Positions 1-9,115 of a stretch of 64,000 nucleotides of DNA are shown one piece after another. Under the pieces are notes generated by a model. The model had not been told where the DNA came from and searched no databases. It saw only the letters and a program-made list of their open reading frames with translations. Each line of letters opens with the position of its first letter. Positions within the stretch are counted from its first letter, which is position 1. Source of the DNA: Erythrobacteraceae bacterium Alg239-R51 (lineage in GTDB: Bacteria; Pseudomonadota; Alphaproteobacteria; Sphingomonadales; Sphingomonadaceae); assembly GCA_947331495.1 (NCBI GenBank), contig CAMZOI010000001.1, positions 1,364,001-1,428,000 of the forward strand. Reading direction: 5' to 3'. The translations under genes were made by a program, and so were the position numbers.

Positions 1-274
1 CGACTTCGCCGACCGACTTCATGTCGTCATCACGCGAAGCATCGTAGAATGCACCGCATTCCATGAACACGGTACCAACCACATTGTGGCCGCTGTGTGT
101 ATCGGCGTGCAACTCGTCGAAAGTGTAGTAGGCTGCGCCGGAAATGGCTTCGATGAAGTCGTGCCGCGGCTCCGGGAATGCAGAGACCAAAGGCCGCAGG
201 TCCCATAAATGGTGGTGGGGATCGACTATGGGCAGGTCCTGTTCGAGGATTTCTTCTTTCAGTTCCTTGTTCAT
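1..274 (-). CDS. Amidohydrolase family protein, N-terminal part (gene runs off the window start)
   Basis: I translated this by hand because the frame is open to the window edge. The 91 visible residues begin MNKELKEEILEQDLPIVDPH and contain DPHHHLWD at about residues 18-25, the first metal-binding histidine motif of the amidohydrolase-2 (COG3618, TIM-barrel hydrolase/lactonase) family. A later stretch, GTVFMECGAFYD, resembles the second beta strand of these proteins. The start is the ATG at 274, with GGAG about nine bases upstream. The gene is divergent from pyrH, and a palindromic candidate operator lies about 45 bases upstream. The substrate cannot be read from this fragment; relatives hydrolyse lactones, decarboxylate aromatic acids or act on sugar acids. 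Confidence 0.85.
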   Translation of the reverse strand, partial: MNKELKEEILEQDLPIVDPHHHLWDLRPLVSAFPEPRHDFIEAISGAAYYTFDELHADTHSGHNVVGTVFMECGAFYDASRDDDMKSVGEV

Positions 275-315
275 TTCCGGTGTCTCCCCGTTTGGCCGTC
301 CAGGTGCAATTTTTA

Positions 316-334
316 TTGGTGGACCACACTGGTC
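316..334. promoter_or_regulatory. Candidate GntR/FadR-type operator
   Basis: TTGGTGGACCACACTGGTC contains TGGT-N2-ACCA (317-326) directly followed by CAC and a third half site TGGT (330-333). TGGT-N2-ACCA is the half-site arrangement bound by FadR-subfamily GntR repressors such as UxuR/ExuR. It lies in the divergent intergenic region, 42 bases upstream of the amidohydrolase start and about 155 bases from pyrH, so the amidohydrolase gene is the likelier target. No regulator gene is visible in the window. The assignment rests on motif shape only. Confidence 0.35.
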
Positions 335-488
335 AACGGTCTGGCAAGTAAAACAAGACAGGTTAAGTGACGGCCGGAAGGTTCCCGTGACGTCGCGCCA
401 TAGCAAAAAGCCTTTCTCCTTTGCGCAGGTCCTTCATCATCGCTAAGGACGCGCAACCCGTTCCCGCAACATGGATTCTCCTTAGCCG

Positions 489-1214
489 ATGGCCGTTCCC
501 GAAATGAAACGCGTGCTGCTCAAGCTGTCGGGCGAGGTCCTGATGGGAGATCAGCCTTTCGGGATCGATCCCGCGTTCGTCACCGAACTGGCCAGGGAAG
601 TGAAAGCGGCGAAGGACCAGGGCCTGGAAATCTGTCTTGTGATCGGTGGCGGAAATATCTTCCGAGGAATGGCTGGCGCGGCGCAGGGTATGGACCGGGC
701 GCAGGCAGATTACATGGGCATGCTGGCGACCGTAAAGAACGCACTGGCAATGCAAAGCGCTCTGGAACAGATCGGTGTGGCGACACGTGTGCAAAGCGCT
801 ATCCAGATGGATCAGGTGTGCGAACCCGTGATCCGTCGCCGCGCCGAACGGCACCTGGAAAAAGGGCGGATCGTCATATTCGCCGCGGGCGTCGGCGCGC
901 CTTATTTTACCACCGATACAGGCGCGGCGCTTCGTGCTGCTGAAATGAAGTGCGACGCTTTGCTGAAAGGCACCAGCGTCGATGGCGTGTATGACAGCGA
1001 TCCGAAGAAAAACCCCGATGCGAAACGCTTCGACACGGTAAGTTACGATCGCGTTCTTGCCGACAATCTGAAGGTCATGGACGCCAGTGCCGTGGCCCTG
1101 TGCCGCGACAACAACATTCCGATCGTCGTGTTCTCGATCCGCGAAAAGGGCAATCTGGCCCGCGTTCTCGCGGGCGAAGGAACGCAGACGGTCGTGCAGA
1201 ACGACGCCAATTAA
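489..1214 (+). CDS. pyrH: UMP kinase
   Basis: Uridylate kinase phosphorylates UMP to UDP with ATP in the cytoplasm, the first step committing UMP to UTP and CTP. The 241-residue protein has the amino-acid-kinase fold signatures: [14 protein letters not shown] at residues 7-20, the glycine-rich GGGNIFRG near 53-60 and [20 protein letters not shown] in the C-terminal half. Length fits the family (about 240). The ATG at 489 has no clear ribosome binding site; a second in-frame ATG 15 bases later would remove only MAVPE. It is the first gene of a run reaching fabZ, with frr 11 bases downstream, the conserved pyrH-frr order. Confidence 0.97.
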   Translation: MAVPEMKRVLLKLSGEVLMGDQPFGIDPAFVTELAREVKAAKDQGLEICLVIGGGNIFRGMAGAAQGMDRAQADYMGMLATVKNALAMQSALEQIGVATRVQSAIQMDQVCEPVIRRRAERHLEKGRIVIFAAGVGAPYFTTDTGAALRAAEMKCDALLKGTSVDGVYDSDPKKNPDAKRFDTVSYDRVLADNLKVMDASAVALCRDNNIPIVVFSIREKGNLARVLAGEGTQTVVQNDAN

Positions 1215-1225
1215 GAGGAAGTCCC

Positions 1226-1783
1226 ATGGCCAAATACGACAAGACCGACATCGAGCGCCGCATGAAGGGGGCTGTCGAAAGCCTGAAGAGCGATCTTTCG
1301 GGCCTGCGCACGGGCCGTGCGAATACCAGCCTGCTCGATCCGGTGATGGTCGAGGTATATGGCTCGCTCATGCCGCTCAACCAGGTCGCAACGGTGTCCG
1401 CGCCCGAACCGCGCATGTTGAGCGTACAGGTGTGGGACAAGGCGAATGTCAGCGCGGTCGAGAAAGGCATCGCGAAGGCCAATCTCGGTCTCAACCCGAT
1501 GCAGGACGGCCAGACGGTCCGGCTCCCGATGCCCGACTTGACGCAGGACCGCCGCAAGGATCTTGCGAAATTGGCAAACGAGTACGGTGAGAAGGCCAAG
1601 ATCGCGATCCGCAATGTACGGCGCGACGGCATGGAAGCCCTGAAAGAAGACGAGAAGAAGAAGGACATCTCGGAAGACGAGCGCAAGCGTTCCGAGGACG
1701 AGGTCCAGAAACTGACCGACAAATATGTTGCCGAAACCGACGAGGTCGTGGCGAAAAAGGTTCAGGAAATTCTGACGCAGTAA
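1226..1783 (+). CDS. frr: Ribosome recycling factor
   Basis: Frr splits the post-termination ribosome together with EF-G so that subunits and tRNA can be reused. The 185-residue product has the typical features: a first helix with MKGAVESLKSDLSGLRTGRA, the central beta domain, and the DLAKLANEYGEKAKIAIRNV helix, ending in a long charged helix (KEDEKKKDISEDERKRSEDE). I chose the ATG at 1226, preceded by AAGAGGAAG; an upstream in-frame start would run back into pyrH. It lies 11 bases after pyrH and 28 before uppS. Confidence 0.97.
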   Translation: MAKYDKTDIERRMKGAVESLKSDLSGLRTGRANTSLLDPVMVEVYGSLMPLNQVATVSAPEPRMLSVQVWDKANVSAVEKGIAKANLGLNPMQDGQTVRLPMPDLTQDRRKDLAKLANEYGEKAKIAIRNVRRDGMEALKEDEKKKDISEDERKRSEDEVQKLTDKYVAETDEVVAKKVQEILTQ

Positions 1784-1811
1784 GGGTAATCGGGTTGCAG
1801 AAGGACTGACT

Positions 1812-2495
1812 ATGAGCGGGGAGGGGCAATCGGCTCGCCACGTCGCCATCATCATGGATGGCAATGGACGCTGGGCGAAGCGCAAGCACCTGCCGCGGGC
1901 CATGGGGCATCGCAAGGGCGTGGAGGCTGTGCGCGAGCTGGTCCGCAGCCTCCAGGACACTTCGCTCGAATGCCTCACGCTCTATGCGTTCAGTTCCGAA
2001 AACTGGAAGCGACCCGAGGACGAGGTCGACGACTTGATGAACCTGATGCGCAAATTCATCAAATCGGACTTGCCCGAGTTCATCGCCAACGATGTGAAAC
2101 TGCATATAATCGGTGACTGGCAGGGGCTGGCGCCTGATATCGTTGCCATGCTCGAAAATGCGCTTGAGCAGACAGCGAAAGGTTCTCGCACGCTGGCCGT
2201 GGCACTGAACTATGGATCGCAGGCCGAAATAGTGCATGCGGCCCAACTCGCGGCAGCAGACGGGGAGATCACCGAAGACAGTCTTGCCGCACATCTGTAT
2301 ACCGCTGCATTGCCGCCGCTCGACCTGCTGATCCGCACTAGTGGTGAAGTGCGATTGTCCAACTTCCTCTTGTGGCAGGCAGCGTATGCGGAAATGATCT
2401 TTACCGACGTGTTGTGGCCCGACTTCACGCCCCGGCATCTGTTCGATGCGCTGGACCAGTTCGCGGGCCGGGAGAGACGATTTGGCGGACGCTGA
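1812..2495 (+). CDS. uppS: Undecaprenyl diphosphate synthase (cis-prenyltransferase)
   Basis: UppS condenses farnesyl diphosphate with isopentenyl diphosphates to make C55 undecaprenyl diphosphate, the lipid carrier for peptidoglycan and surface glycans. The 227-residue protein shows all family motifs: [13 protein letters not shown] with the catalytic Asp near residue 17, [26 protein letters not shown] and [18 protein letters not shown], then [17 protein letters not shown] precedes the ATG. The 3' end overlaps the likely cdsA start by 14 bases, suggesting translational coupling. Dxr, encoded two genes on, feeds its substrate pathway. Confidence 0.97.
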   Translation: MSGEGQSARHVAIIMDGNGRWAKRKHLPRAMGHRKGVEAVRELVRSLQDTSLECLTLYAFSSENWKRPEDEVDDLMNLMRKFIKSDLPEFIANDVKLHIIGDWQGLAPDIVAMLENALEQTAKGSRTLAVALNYGSQAEIVHAAQLAAADGEITEDSLAAHLYTAALPPLDLLIRTSGEVRLSNFLLWQAAYAEMIFTDVLWPDFTPRHLFDALDQFAGRERRFGGR

Positions 2496-3246
2496 GCCGC
2501 AATCCGAAATGAGAAAGCGCGACCGGTTCAGGCAACGCGCCCGACGATATGTCCGGGTTCCGCTTTCCGTGCGCACCTCTGACCTGCCCAAGCGGGCGGC
2601 TTCGGCGGTAGTGATGATAGCGATCGCCGTGGCGGCGGTGATGGCTGGCGACCCGTGGCTCGGCTGGTTCATCCTGACTGTGGCCCTGGCTACGCTGGTG
2701 GAACTGGTGCTGATCGTGATCAGGGCGACGGCAAACGTGCTGTTTCGTCTTGCAGGCATATTGGCTGGCGTGATCTATATCGGTCTTGCGGCCATTCTGC
2801 TGGCGCGATTTCCTCCGATTTTGGTGGTGGCGGTGGTTGGAGTTGTCATTTTCGTCGACACCTTCGCCTATTTTTTCGGACGGACATTGGGCGGCCCCAA
2901 GATTGCGCCGCGGATCAGTCCGTCGAAGACCTGGGCGGGGCTGGTCGGCGGTATCGTAGGAGCCAGCCTGTGGATCGGCAGCTGGATGTATCTCGTCAAC
3001 GAAACCGCAACTGGTGCCGGTTCCGCCGGTTTCGATTCCGGGGCCATCCTCCGGATCGTCATGATCGGAGCGCTGGTCGCCGTGGCGGCGCAGTCCGGTG
3101 ACTTTCTGGAAAGCTGGCTCAAACGCAAGGCGGGAGTTAAGGACAGCTCACGCATTATTCCCGGTCACGGAGGTGTGTTCGATCGCACCGATGGACTGAT
3201 ACCGGTAGCCATATTCGCGGGTGTGGTACTGGGTAACGGAGCATGA
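2482..3246 (+). CDS. cdsA: Phosphatidate cytidylyltransferase (CDP-diacylglycerol synthase)
   Basis: CdsA makes CDP-diacylglycerol from phosphatidate and CTP in the inner membrane, the branch point for phospholipids. The C-terminal signature is present: [19 protein letters not shown] followed by [11 protein letters not shown]. About seven hydrophobic segments cover residues 30-185. I prefer the TTG start at 2482 because GGAGAG sits five bases upstream; an ATG at 2509 is the alternative and would avoid overlap with uppS. An ATG further upstream (2446) would lie deep inside uppS. The stop overlaps dxr by four bases (ATGA). Confidence 0.93.
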   Translation: MADAEPQSEMRKRDRFRQRARRYVRVPLSVRTSDLPKRAASAVVMIAIAVAAVMAGDPWLGWFILTVALATLVELVLIVIRATANVLFRLAGILAGVIYIGLAAILLARFPPILVVAVVGVVIFVDTFAYFFGRTLGGPKIAPRISPSKTWAGLVGGIVGASLWIGSWMYLVNETATGAGSAGFDSGAILRIVMIGALVAVAAQSGDFLESWLKRKAGVKDSSRIIPGHGGVFDRTDGLIPVAIFAGVVLGNGA

Positions 3247-4394
3247 CCCGCTCGATTTCAATTCTCGGCGCTACCGGTTCGGTCGGCGGGTCGACGCTCG
3301 ATCTTATCCGCCGCAACCCCGACGGGTGGCGCGTTGTCGCGCTTACGGCGAACTGCAATGCCGCGGAACTGGCCCGATTGGCCCGCGAATTCGGGGCCGA
3401 AGTCGCGGTCGTCGCCGACGAGAGCTGTCTGGCGGATCTGCGCGCCGCGCTCGAGGGCAGCGATATTGTCGCTGCGGCAGGCAGAGCAGCGCTGTGCGAA
3501 GCTGCGGCGCGACCGGCCGACCTGACCGTCGCCGCGATTGTCGGTTGTGCCGGTCTGGCTCCGACCATGGCGGCTATAGAACAGGGCGGGACAATCGCGC
3601 TCGCCAACAAGGAGGCGCTGGTATCCGCGGGCGAGGTGATGACCGCCGCGGTAACCCGGCACGGCGCAACGCTGCTTCCCGTCGACAGCGAACACAATGC
3701 GATCTTCCAATGTCTTGAAGGCGAGCGGATCGAGGACGTGCGCTGGATTACCCTTACCGCAAGCGGTGGGCCGCTGCGTGAGGCAAAGGACCTCAGCGCC
3801 GTGACGCCCGAACAGGCGATTGCGCATCCGAACTGGGACATGGGCGCCAAGATCAGCGTCGATAGTGCGACAATGTTCAACAAGGGGCTCGAGCTGATCG
3901 AGGCGCATCATCTGTTTCCCGTCGGGCTGGATCGCATTCGGATCGTCGTGCATCCGCAAAGCGTGATACATTCGATGGTCGAATATCGTGACGGGTCGAC
4001 ATTGGCCCAGCTTGGCCCTTCCGACATGCGTGTTCCGATTGCCTCGTGCCTTGCCTGGCCAGAACGGATCGATACGCCTTGCAAACCGCTGGACCTCGCG
4101 GCGATCGGCGAACTGACCTTCTTCGCGCCGGACGAGAAACGGTTTCCCGCCACGAGGCTGGCGCGCGAAGCGGCGCAAGCCGGCGGGGCTGCTCCGGCAG
4201 TACTGAACGCGGCCAACGAGGTGGCCGTCGCTGCTTTCCTGAACCGTCAGATACCGTTCAGCCGTATCCCGTTATTGGTCGAGGACGTTCTCATGCATGG
4301 AAATCTGCCAGACGCCCCTCGTTCACTTGATGAGGTGCTGATGGTCGACGAATCCTCGCGGCGACGTGCAACCGAAATGCTGGAGTTGGCTTGA
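3243..4394 (+). CDS. dxr: 1-deoxy-D-xylulose 5-phosphate reductoisomerase
   Basis: Dxr (IspC) converts DXP to 2-C-methyl-D-erythritol 4-phosphate with NADPH, the committed step of the MEP isoprenoid pathway. The 383-residue protein has the N-terminal NADPH motif [16 protein letters not shown] (about 7-22), [27 protein letters not shown] in the flexible loop, and [19 protein letters not shown] of the metal and substrate site. The ATG overlaps the cdsA stop by four bases. Dxr precedes rseP, as in the conserved proteobacterial cluster. Confidence 0.97.
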   Translation: MTRSISILGATGSVGGSTLDLIRRNPDGWRVVALTANCNAAELARLAREFGAEVAVVADESCLADLRAALEGSDIVAAAGRAALCEAAARPADLTVAAIVGCAGLAPTMAAIEQGGTIALANKEALVSAGEVMTAAVTRHGATLLPVDSEHNAIFQCLEGERIEDVRWITLTASGGPLREAKDLSAVTPEQAIAHPNWDMGAKISVDSATMFNKGLELIEAHHLFPVGLDRIRIVVHPQSVIHSMVEYRDGSTLAQLGPSDMRVPIASCLAWPERIDTPCKPLDLAAIGELTFFAPDEKRFPATRLAREAAQAGGAAPAVLNAANEVAVAAFLNRQIPFSRIPLLVEDVLMHGNLPDAPRSLDEVLMVDESSRRRATEMLELA

Positions 4395-4398
4395 ACTG

Positions 4399-5541
4399 AT
4401 GGAATCGTCACTGCCTCTGTGGGTATATTATCTTATCGGCTTTCCGCTGGTGCTGGGCCCGTTGGTCGTTTTTCACGAACTTGGTCATTATCTCGTGGGC
4501 CGCTGGTTCGGCGTCGAAGCAGAGGCGTTTTCAGTTGGTTTCGGCAAGGAAATCGCCGGATTCACGGACAAACGGGGTACGCGGTGGAAGCTCGCCGTGC
4601 TGCCCTTGGGCGGTTACGTTCAGTTCAAGGGGGATATGAACCCGGCGAGCATACCTGATGCCGAGGCTAGTGCAAAGGCCAGTGTGGAGGAGCGGCGCGG
4701 CAGCTTCCATCACGCAGCCTTATGGAAACGTGCGCTGATCGTCTTTGCTGGTCCGGCAACGAACATCCTGCTGACGCTCGCAATTTTCGCTGGCTTCTTC
4801 ATGGTCATCGGCAATCCCGTTCCGGCCGATGCAGACCAGCAACTGACCGTTGCTGGCTTTGCCGAAAACTCCCCGGCCGAGATGGCTGGGATGGAAATTG
4901 GCGACCGCATTGTCTCCGTCGAAGGCGAAACGGTCGAAGATTTCCGTGACGTTCAGGATTCGATAATGCTCTACCCGGGGCGCACGCTCGAGATGACCGT
5001 TGCACGCGGTGCGGCCGAAAGAAGCTTCGCCGTGCCTGTCGCGAGCCACGAGATGACCGATCGGTTCGGCAACACGTCCAAGATAGGCATGGTCGGCATT
5101 CAGTCCGCCGGGGCGGAATACCAGTTCGAGAGCAAGGGGCCGATCGCGGCCCTGGGACTGGCGGTCGATCATTCGATCGGCATCGTCGACATGATGGTGA
5201 CCGGGATCGGCCAAATATTTACCGGCGAACGTTCGATCCAGGAGCTTGGCGGCCCGGTGAAGATCGGCAAGTATGCGGGCGAGCAATTGAGCATGGGACC
5301 GCTCGTTTTCGTCCAGTTCGCGGCGCTGATTTCGCTTAACTTGGCATTCATCAACCTCCTGCCAATCCCCGCGCTCGACGGTGGGCACCTGGCTTTTTAC
5401 GCGGCCGAAGCAGTCCGCCGAAAGCCGGTCGGCCCACGCGGTCAGGAAGTGGCATATCGTGCCGGCGTCGCACTCGTGCTGATGCTCATGATTTTCGTCA
5501 CGATAAACGATCTGGTCAGTCTTCCCGTTTTCGGGGGGTAG
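4399..5541 (+). CDS. rseP: Site-2 protease RseP (M50 membrane metalloprotease)
   Basis: RseP cleaves anti-sigma factors and leftover signal peptides inside the inner membrane. The 380-residue product has the zinc motif HELGH at residues 26-30 in the first membrane segment, one clear periplasmic PDZ domain (about 140-200, ENSPAEMAGMEIGDRIVSVE) and the C-terminal NLLPIPALDGGH motif that gives the third zinc ligand. Length matches alphaproteobacterial RseP, which is shorter than the double-PDZ E. coli form. I chose ATG 4399, just after dxr; an in-frame ATG at 4366 would overlap dxr by 29 bases. No anti-sigma/sigma pair is nearby. Confidence 0.95.
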   Translation: MESSLPLWVYYLIGFPLVLGPLVVFHELGHYLVGRWFGVEAEAFSVGFGKEIAGFTDKRGTRWKLAVLPLGGYVQFKGDMNPASIPDAEASAKASVEERRGSFHHAALWKRALIVFAGPATNILLTLAIFAGFFMVIGNPVPADADQQLTVAGFAENSPAEMAGMEIGDRIVSVEGETVEDFRDVQDSIMLYPGRTLEMTVARGAAERSFAVPVASHEMTDRFGNTSKIGMVGIQSAGAEYQFESKGPIAALGLAVDHSIGIVDMMVTGIGQIFTGERSIQELGGPVKIGKYAGEQLSMGPLVFVQFAALISLNLAFINLLPIPALDGGHLAFYAAEAVRRKPVGPRGQEVAYRAGVALVLMLMIFVTINDLVSLPVFGG

Positions 5542-5715
5542 GCCGGGGAAAAGGCAACCTAACGTAACCAGCATATCGCGGCAGCAAAGCTTGATTGACG
5601 CTAGCGCATCGTGCAGGGGCAGCCCAGGCCGCCCCGCCAAGCGGCGTAAGTGATGGATCGGGGCTGCCTCTGCCGGGTCCGTTTGATTATAACGAGGACG
5701 GGAATCTCCTTGTCG

Positions 5716-8412
5716 ATGACTGTATTTGCGAAAGCCGTTACGCGGCGCTCCATTCCAGCCGCGCGGCTTACAGTGGGGCTGATGGCCACCACGATGCTCT
5801 CCGGTATGCCTTTTGCCGCCTTGGCGCAGGAAAGCGAGGAAGACCCGGCCGGAGAACCTGTACCTGCCGTGCAGCAACAGGACGTCGTGCGCACCATTTC
5901 CGTCAGTGGCGCCCAACGGCTCGAACCGCAGACGATCCTTTCATATATCCGCCTGCGCCCGGGCGATGTCTGGACCCAGGAAGTCGGCGACCAGGTCCTG
6001 AAAGATCTGTACGCAACCGAGCTGTTCGCCACCGCCAGCGTAGTCAACAATGACGGCAACGTCGTGATAACGCTTACCGAAAACCCGGTCGTTAATCGCA
6101 TCGTGCTGGAAGGCAACGACCGTTTGAAGAACGACAAGATCCTGCCGGAGATCAAGCTTTCGCCGCGGCAGATCTTCACTCGTTCCAAAGTCCGCGCCGA
6201 CGTCGCTCGAATCATCGAACTCTACAAGCGGCAGGGCCGTTTCGCGGCGACGGTCGAGCCGCAAATGGTCGAACTGAGCCAGAACCGTGTCGACGTGGTT
6301 TTCGAGATTGACGAAGGTCCCAAGTCCAAGGTTCGCCAGATCAACATCATCGGCAACGAGGAATTTTCGGACGGCGAACTGCGCGGCGAGATGCTCACCA
6401 AGCAAGCCCGTCTGACCAGCTTTCTCAGTTCGAACACCAGCTACGACCCGGACCGGCTGGCATACGACCAGCAATTGCTGCGCCAGTTCTACCTGACCCA
6501 AGGCTATGCTGACTTCCGCGTGGTTTCCGCAGTGGCCGAACTGACGCCCGACCGGCGCGATTTCATCATCACCTACGTTGTCGAGGAAGGCGAGCGCTAC
6601 AAGTTTGGCGAAGTCGACGTGGACAGCCAGATCCGCGACTTCGACAGCCAGTCCATGACTCAGCGGCTGCCTATGGATACGGGCGACTGGTACGATGCGA
6701 AGCAGGTCGAAGACACGGTCGAGCAGTTGACGGAGCTGGCAGGTACGTTCGGCTACGCCTTTGCGGACGTCCAGCCTAACTTCACGCGCAATCCTGAAGA
6801 TCTGACGATGGACGTGACGTTCCAGCTTCGCGAAGCCCCGCGTGTCTATGTCGAGAGAATCGATGTCAACGGCAACACTCTGACGCAGGACAAGGTCATC
6901 CGTCGCGAGTTCCGCATCGCCGAAGGGGACGCCTTCAATTCGCTCGCCGTCGCGCGGTCCGCGGCGCGGATAAAGTCGCTGGGCTATTTCCAGGAGAACT
7001 TCGAGATCAACCAGGTCGAGGGCAGTGCACCGGACCGGATCATCCTCGAAGCCAATGTCGAGGAACAGCCGACCGGCGAATTGCAGCTTTCGGCTGGCTT
7101 TTCCTCGCTGGAAAGCTTCATCCTGTCAGGTTCGATCAAGCAGAACAACTTCCGCGGTCGCGGTCAGACCGTCGGCCTCAGCGTGAACTACTCGCGTTAC
7201 TCCAAGGGCGCGCAGATCAGCTTTACCGAACCCTATGTTCTGGATCGCAACATATCGGCCGGTGCGGATATCTATCACCGTGAATTCGACAATGATTTCT
7301 TCGCGACCGAGACCAACCGGTACAAGCAGGCGACGACGGGCCTGTCACTCCGCGCCGGGGTGCCTCTGACCGAGTATCTCTCGGCGATCGGCAGCTACAC
7401 TTTCAATTACGATGACATCTCGGTCGGCTCGTCCTTTTTTCAGGATCTGGACGGTGATGGCGTTGCCGAGTGTATTCAGTCGCGGTTTATCTGCGAGGCG
7501 ATCGGTCAGCGGACCAGTTCTATTCTTGGCCTGACCCTGAACTACAACACGCTCGACAGCCGTTTGCGTCCGACACGCGGCGAAACTTTCTCTTGGACGA
7601 CGGATGTCGCGGGCCTGGGTGGCGACGTGAAGTACGGCCGCATGCGCTTGCGCGCAGGGAAATACTGGCCGGTGGGCGCGGGTTTCATCTTCTCGGTAAC
7701 GGGCGAGGGTGGCTGGATCCGTGCGCTTGAGGACAACAACACCCCCGGGGTCGACGATATTCGCCTGACCGACCGGTTCTTCATCGGTGAAGGGCAGATC
7801 CGCGGTTTCGACATTCGCGGCATCGGCCCACGCGTCGTACGCCTTAATTTCATCGATGACGATGGCGATCCCGACACCCCGCTGGTGCAGGAGTCGCTCG
7901 AGGATGTCCTGAGCGCCAGCAACCGTCGCGGCAACGATGCACTGGGCGGGAAGGCCTATTACATAGGTCGGGCCGAACTGGAAATTCCGCTCGGCAGCGG
8001 CGCACGTGAACTGGGATTGAGGCCGTCCGTCTTTCTTGATGTCGGATCGCTGTTCGGCATCGATCAACCTGCTCTGCAGAACTTTCCCAACGGTATTCAA
8101 CGCCGGATTGGCGGTGAACCGCTATTCCTGCAGCCGATCCTTAATGACGAGGGCGAACCGACTGGCACCTTTACGGAAGTCACCACGCCACTCGGGCCGG
8201 ACGGAGCAGCGCTCGAACCGAGTATTGTCCCAGGCTCCCGCTTCACCGAAGTCTTCCTCGGCGACAGCGCAAGTCCGCGCATTTCCGTCGGCATCGGCGT
8301 GAACTGGAATTCGCCCTTCGGTCCATTCAGGATCGATCTATCGCATGTGTTGAAAAGCCAGCTCGGTGACGACACCAAAACACTTTCCTTCAATGTAGGA
8401 ACGCAATTCTGA
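5716..8412 (+). CDS. bamA: Outer membrane protein assembly factor BamA
   Basis: BamA is the essential Omp85 core of the beta-barrel assembly machine. From ATG 5716 the protein has a signal peptide of about 38 residues ending AALAQ, five POTRA domains (first one VVRTISVSGAQRLEPQTILS) and a C-terminal 16-strand barrel with the conserved loop-6 motif IRGFDIRGIGPR, ending in phenylalanine. The start is uncertain: a TTG two codons upstream and an ATG at 5650 are in frame, but 5716 gives a normal signal peptide. Two barrel loops are rich in aspartate, one with two cysteines (see findings). It overlaps skp by one base. Confidence 0.96.
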   Translation: MTVFAKAVTRRSIPAARLTVGLMATTMLSGMPFAALAQESEEDPAGEPVPAVQQQDVVRTISVSGAQRLEPQTILSYIRLRPGDVWTQEVGDQVLKDLYATELFATASVVNNDGNVVITLTENPVVNRIVLEGNDRLKNDKILPEIKLSPRQIFTRSKVRADVARIIELYKRQGRFAATVEPQMVELSQNRVDVVFEIDEGPKSKVRQINIIGNEEFSDGELRGEMLTKQARLTSFLSSNTSYDPDRLAYDQQLLRQFYLTQGYADFRVVSAVAELTPDRRDFIITYVVEEGERYKFGEVDVDSQIRDFDSQSMTQRLPMDTGDWYDAKQVEDTVEQLTELAGTFGYAFADVQPNFTRNPEDLTMDVTFQLREAPRVYVERIDVNGNTLTQDKVIRREFRIAEGDAFNSLAVARSAARIKSLGYFQENFEINQVEGSAPDRIILEANVEEQPTGELQLSAGFSSLESFILSGSIKQNNFRGRGQTVGLSVNYSRYSKGAQISFTEPYVLDRNISAGADIYHREFDNDFFATETNRYKQATTGLSLRAGVPLTEYLSAIGSYTFNYDDISVGSSFFQDLDGDGVAECIQSRFICEAIGQRTSSILGLTLNYNTLDSRLRPTRGETFSWTTDVAGLGGDVKYGRMRLRAGKYWPVGAGFIFSVTGEGGWIRALEDNNTPGVDDIRLTDRFFIGEGQIRGFDIRGIGPRVVRLNFIDDDGDPDTPLVQESLEDVLSASNRRGNDALGGKAYYIGRAELEIPLGSGARELGLRPSVFLDVGSLFGIDQPALQNFPNGIQRRIGGEPLFLQPILNDEGEPTGTFTEVTTPLGPDGAALEPSIVPGSRFTEVFLGDSASPRISVGIGVNWNSPFGPFRIDLSHVLKSQLGDDTKTLSFNVGTQF

Positions 8413-9089
8413 TGAAAATTCTCACCAAGACAATTACCGCTATCGCCCTTGCCGGAGCTTGCGTCGTTGCCGCGCCTGCCACCGCACAGGTGAACGGCAT
8501 CGCTACCAGCAGCCCCGAGGCTGTGATCCTGCGCAGCCAGGCGCGCATCAATGCCTATCAACAGATCGAGCAGCAATACGCGGCGCAGATCGGTCAGGTT
8601 CGCACGCTGCGCCAGGAAGTGAATGCGCTGCAGCAGAGCCTCGATACCAACAATGACGGTCAGTTGACGCAGGTCGAGGCTCAGGCAAATCAGGGCGCTG
8701 TGACCCAGATCCAGCAGAAGGAGCAGCAGATCGCGCAAATTTCGCAGCCGATCGTGCTCGCGCAGACCTATGCCATCGAACAGCTGATCAACGATTACAA
8801 CAATGCTCAGCAGCAAGTCATACAGCAAAAAAACATCCAGATGATGCTGTCGCCCGATGCGATCCAGTGGGCGCCGGAGACCGTAAACGTGACCAGCGAT
8901 ATCGTTACGGCGCTCAATTCGCGGATACCCACCGTGCAAATTACACCACCGGCAGGCTGGCGTCCGCGTCAGGAATCCTATGCCACCCAGCAGGCGGTTT
9001 CGCAGATCCTCCTCGGCGTGGCGCAGCAGCAGGCCGTTCAGGCAGCGCAGCAACAGCAGCAACAGGCTGCTCAGCCAACAGGTCGATAG
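8412..9089 (+). CDS. skp: Skp/OmpH family periplasmic chaperone with an EF-hand-like loop
   Basis: Skp trimers hold unfolded outer-membrane proteins in the periplasm for BamA. The 225-residue protein has a signal peptide ([17 protein letters not shown]..., cleavage near ATAQ), a long glutamine-rich helical hairpin (about 45-140) and a C-terminal Gln/Ala tail ([19 protein letters not shown]). Position directly after bamA (TGATG overlap) supports the call, although sequence likeness to E. coli Skp (about 160 residues) is weak and the protein is longer. Residues 78-89 read [12 protein letters not shown], a canonical EF-hand calcium loop, which classical Skp lacks. Confidence 0.85.
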   Translation: MKILTKTITAIALAGACVVAAPATAQVNGIATSSPEAVILRSQARINAYQQIEQQYAAQIGQVRTLRQEVNALQQSLDTNNDGQLTQVEAQANQGAVTQIQQKEQQIAQISQPIVLAQTYAIEQLINDYNNAQQQVIQQKNIQMMLSPDAIQWAPETVNVTSDIVTALNSRIPTVQITPPAGWRPRQESYATQQAVSQILLGVAQQQAVQAAQQQQQQAAQPTGR

Positions 9090-9115
9090 ACGCCAGACGG
9101 ACGGGGGTGCACGGC

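Noticed and set aside
1491-2759. A 422-codon open frame antisense to frr, uppS and cdsA
   Set aside because: It is a mirror of GC-rich coding strands; it has low-complexity Arg/Ser/Ala composition, no motif, and lies entirely over three certain genes.
5542-5715. Imperfect inverted repeat (GGGGCAGCCC...GGGGCTGCC) between rseP and bamA, considered as a terminator or envelope-stress promoter
   Set aside because: The arms have a mismatch and about 35 bases between them, no T-tract follows, and no convincing -35/-10 pair of a known sigma factor could be placed.
4720-5916. A 398-codon minus-strand frame across rseP and the bamA start
   Set aside because: Shadow frame of rseP; no recognisable domain and no promoter or ribosome binding site.
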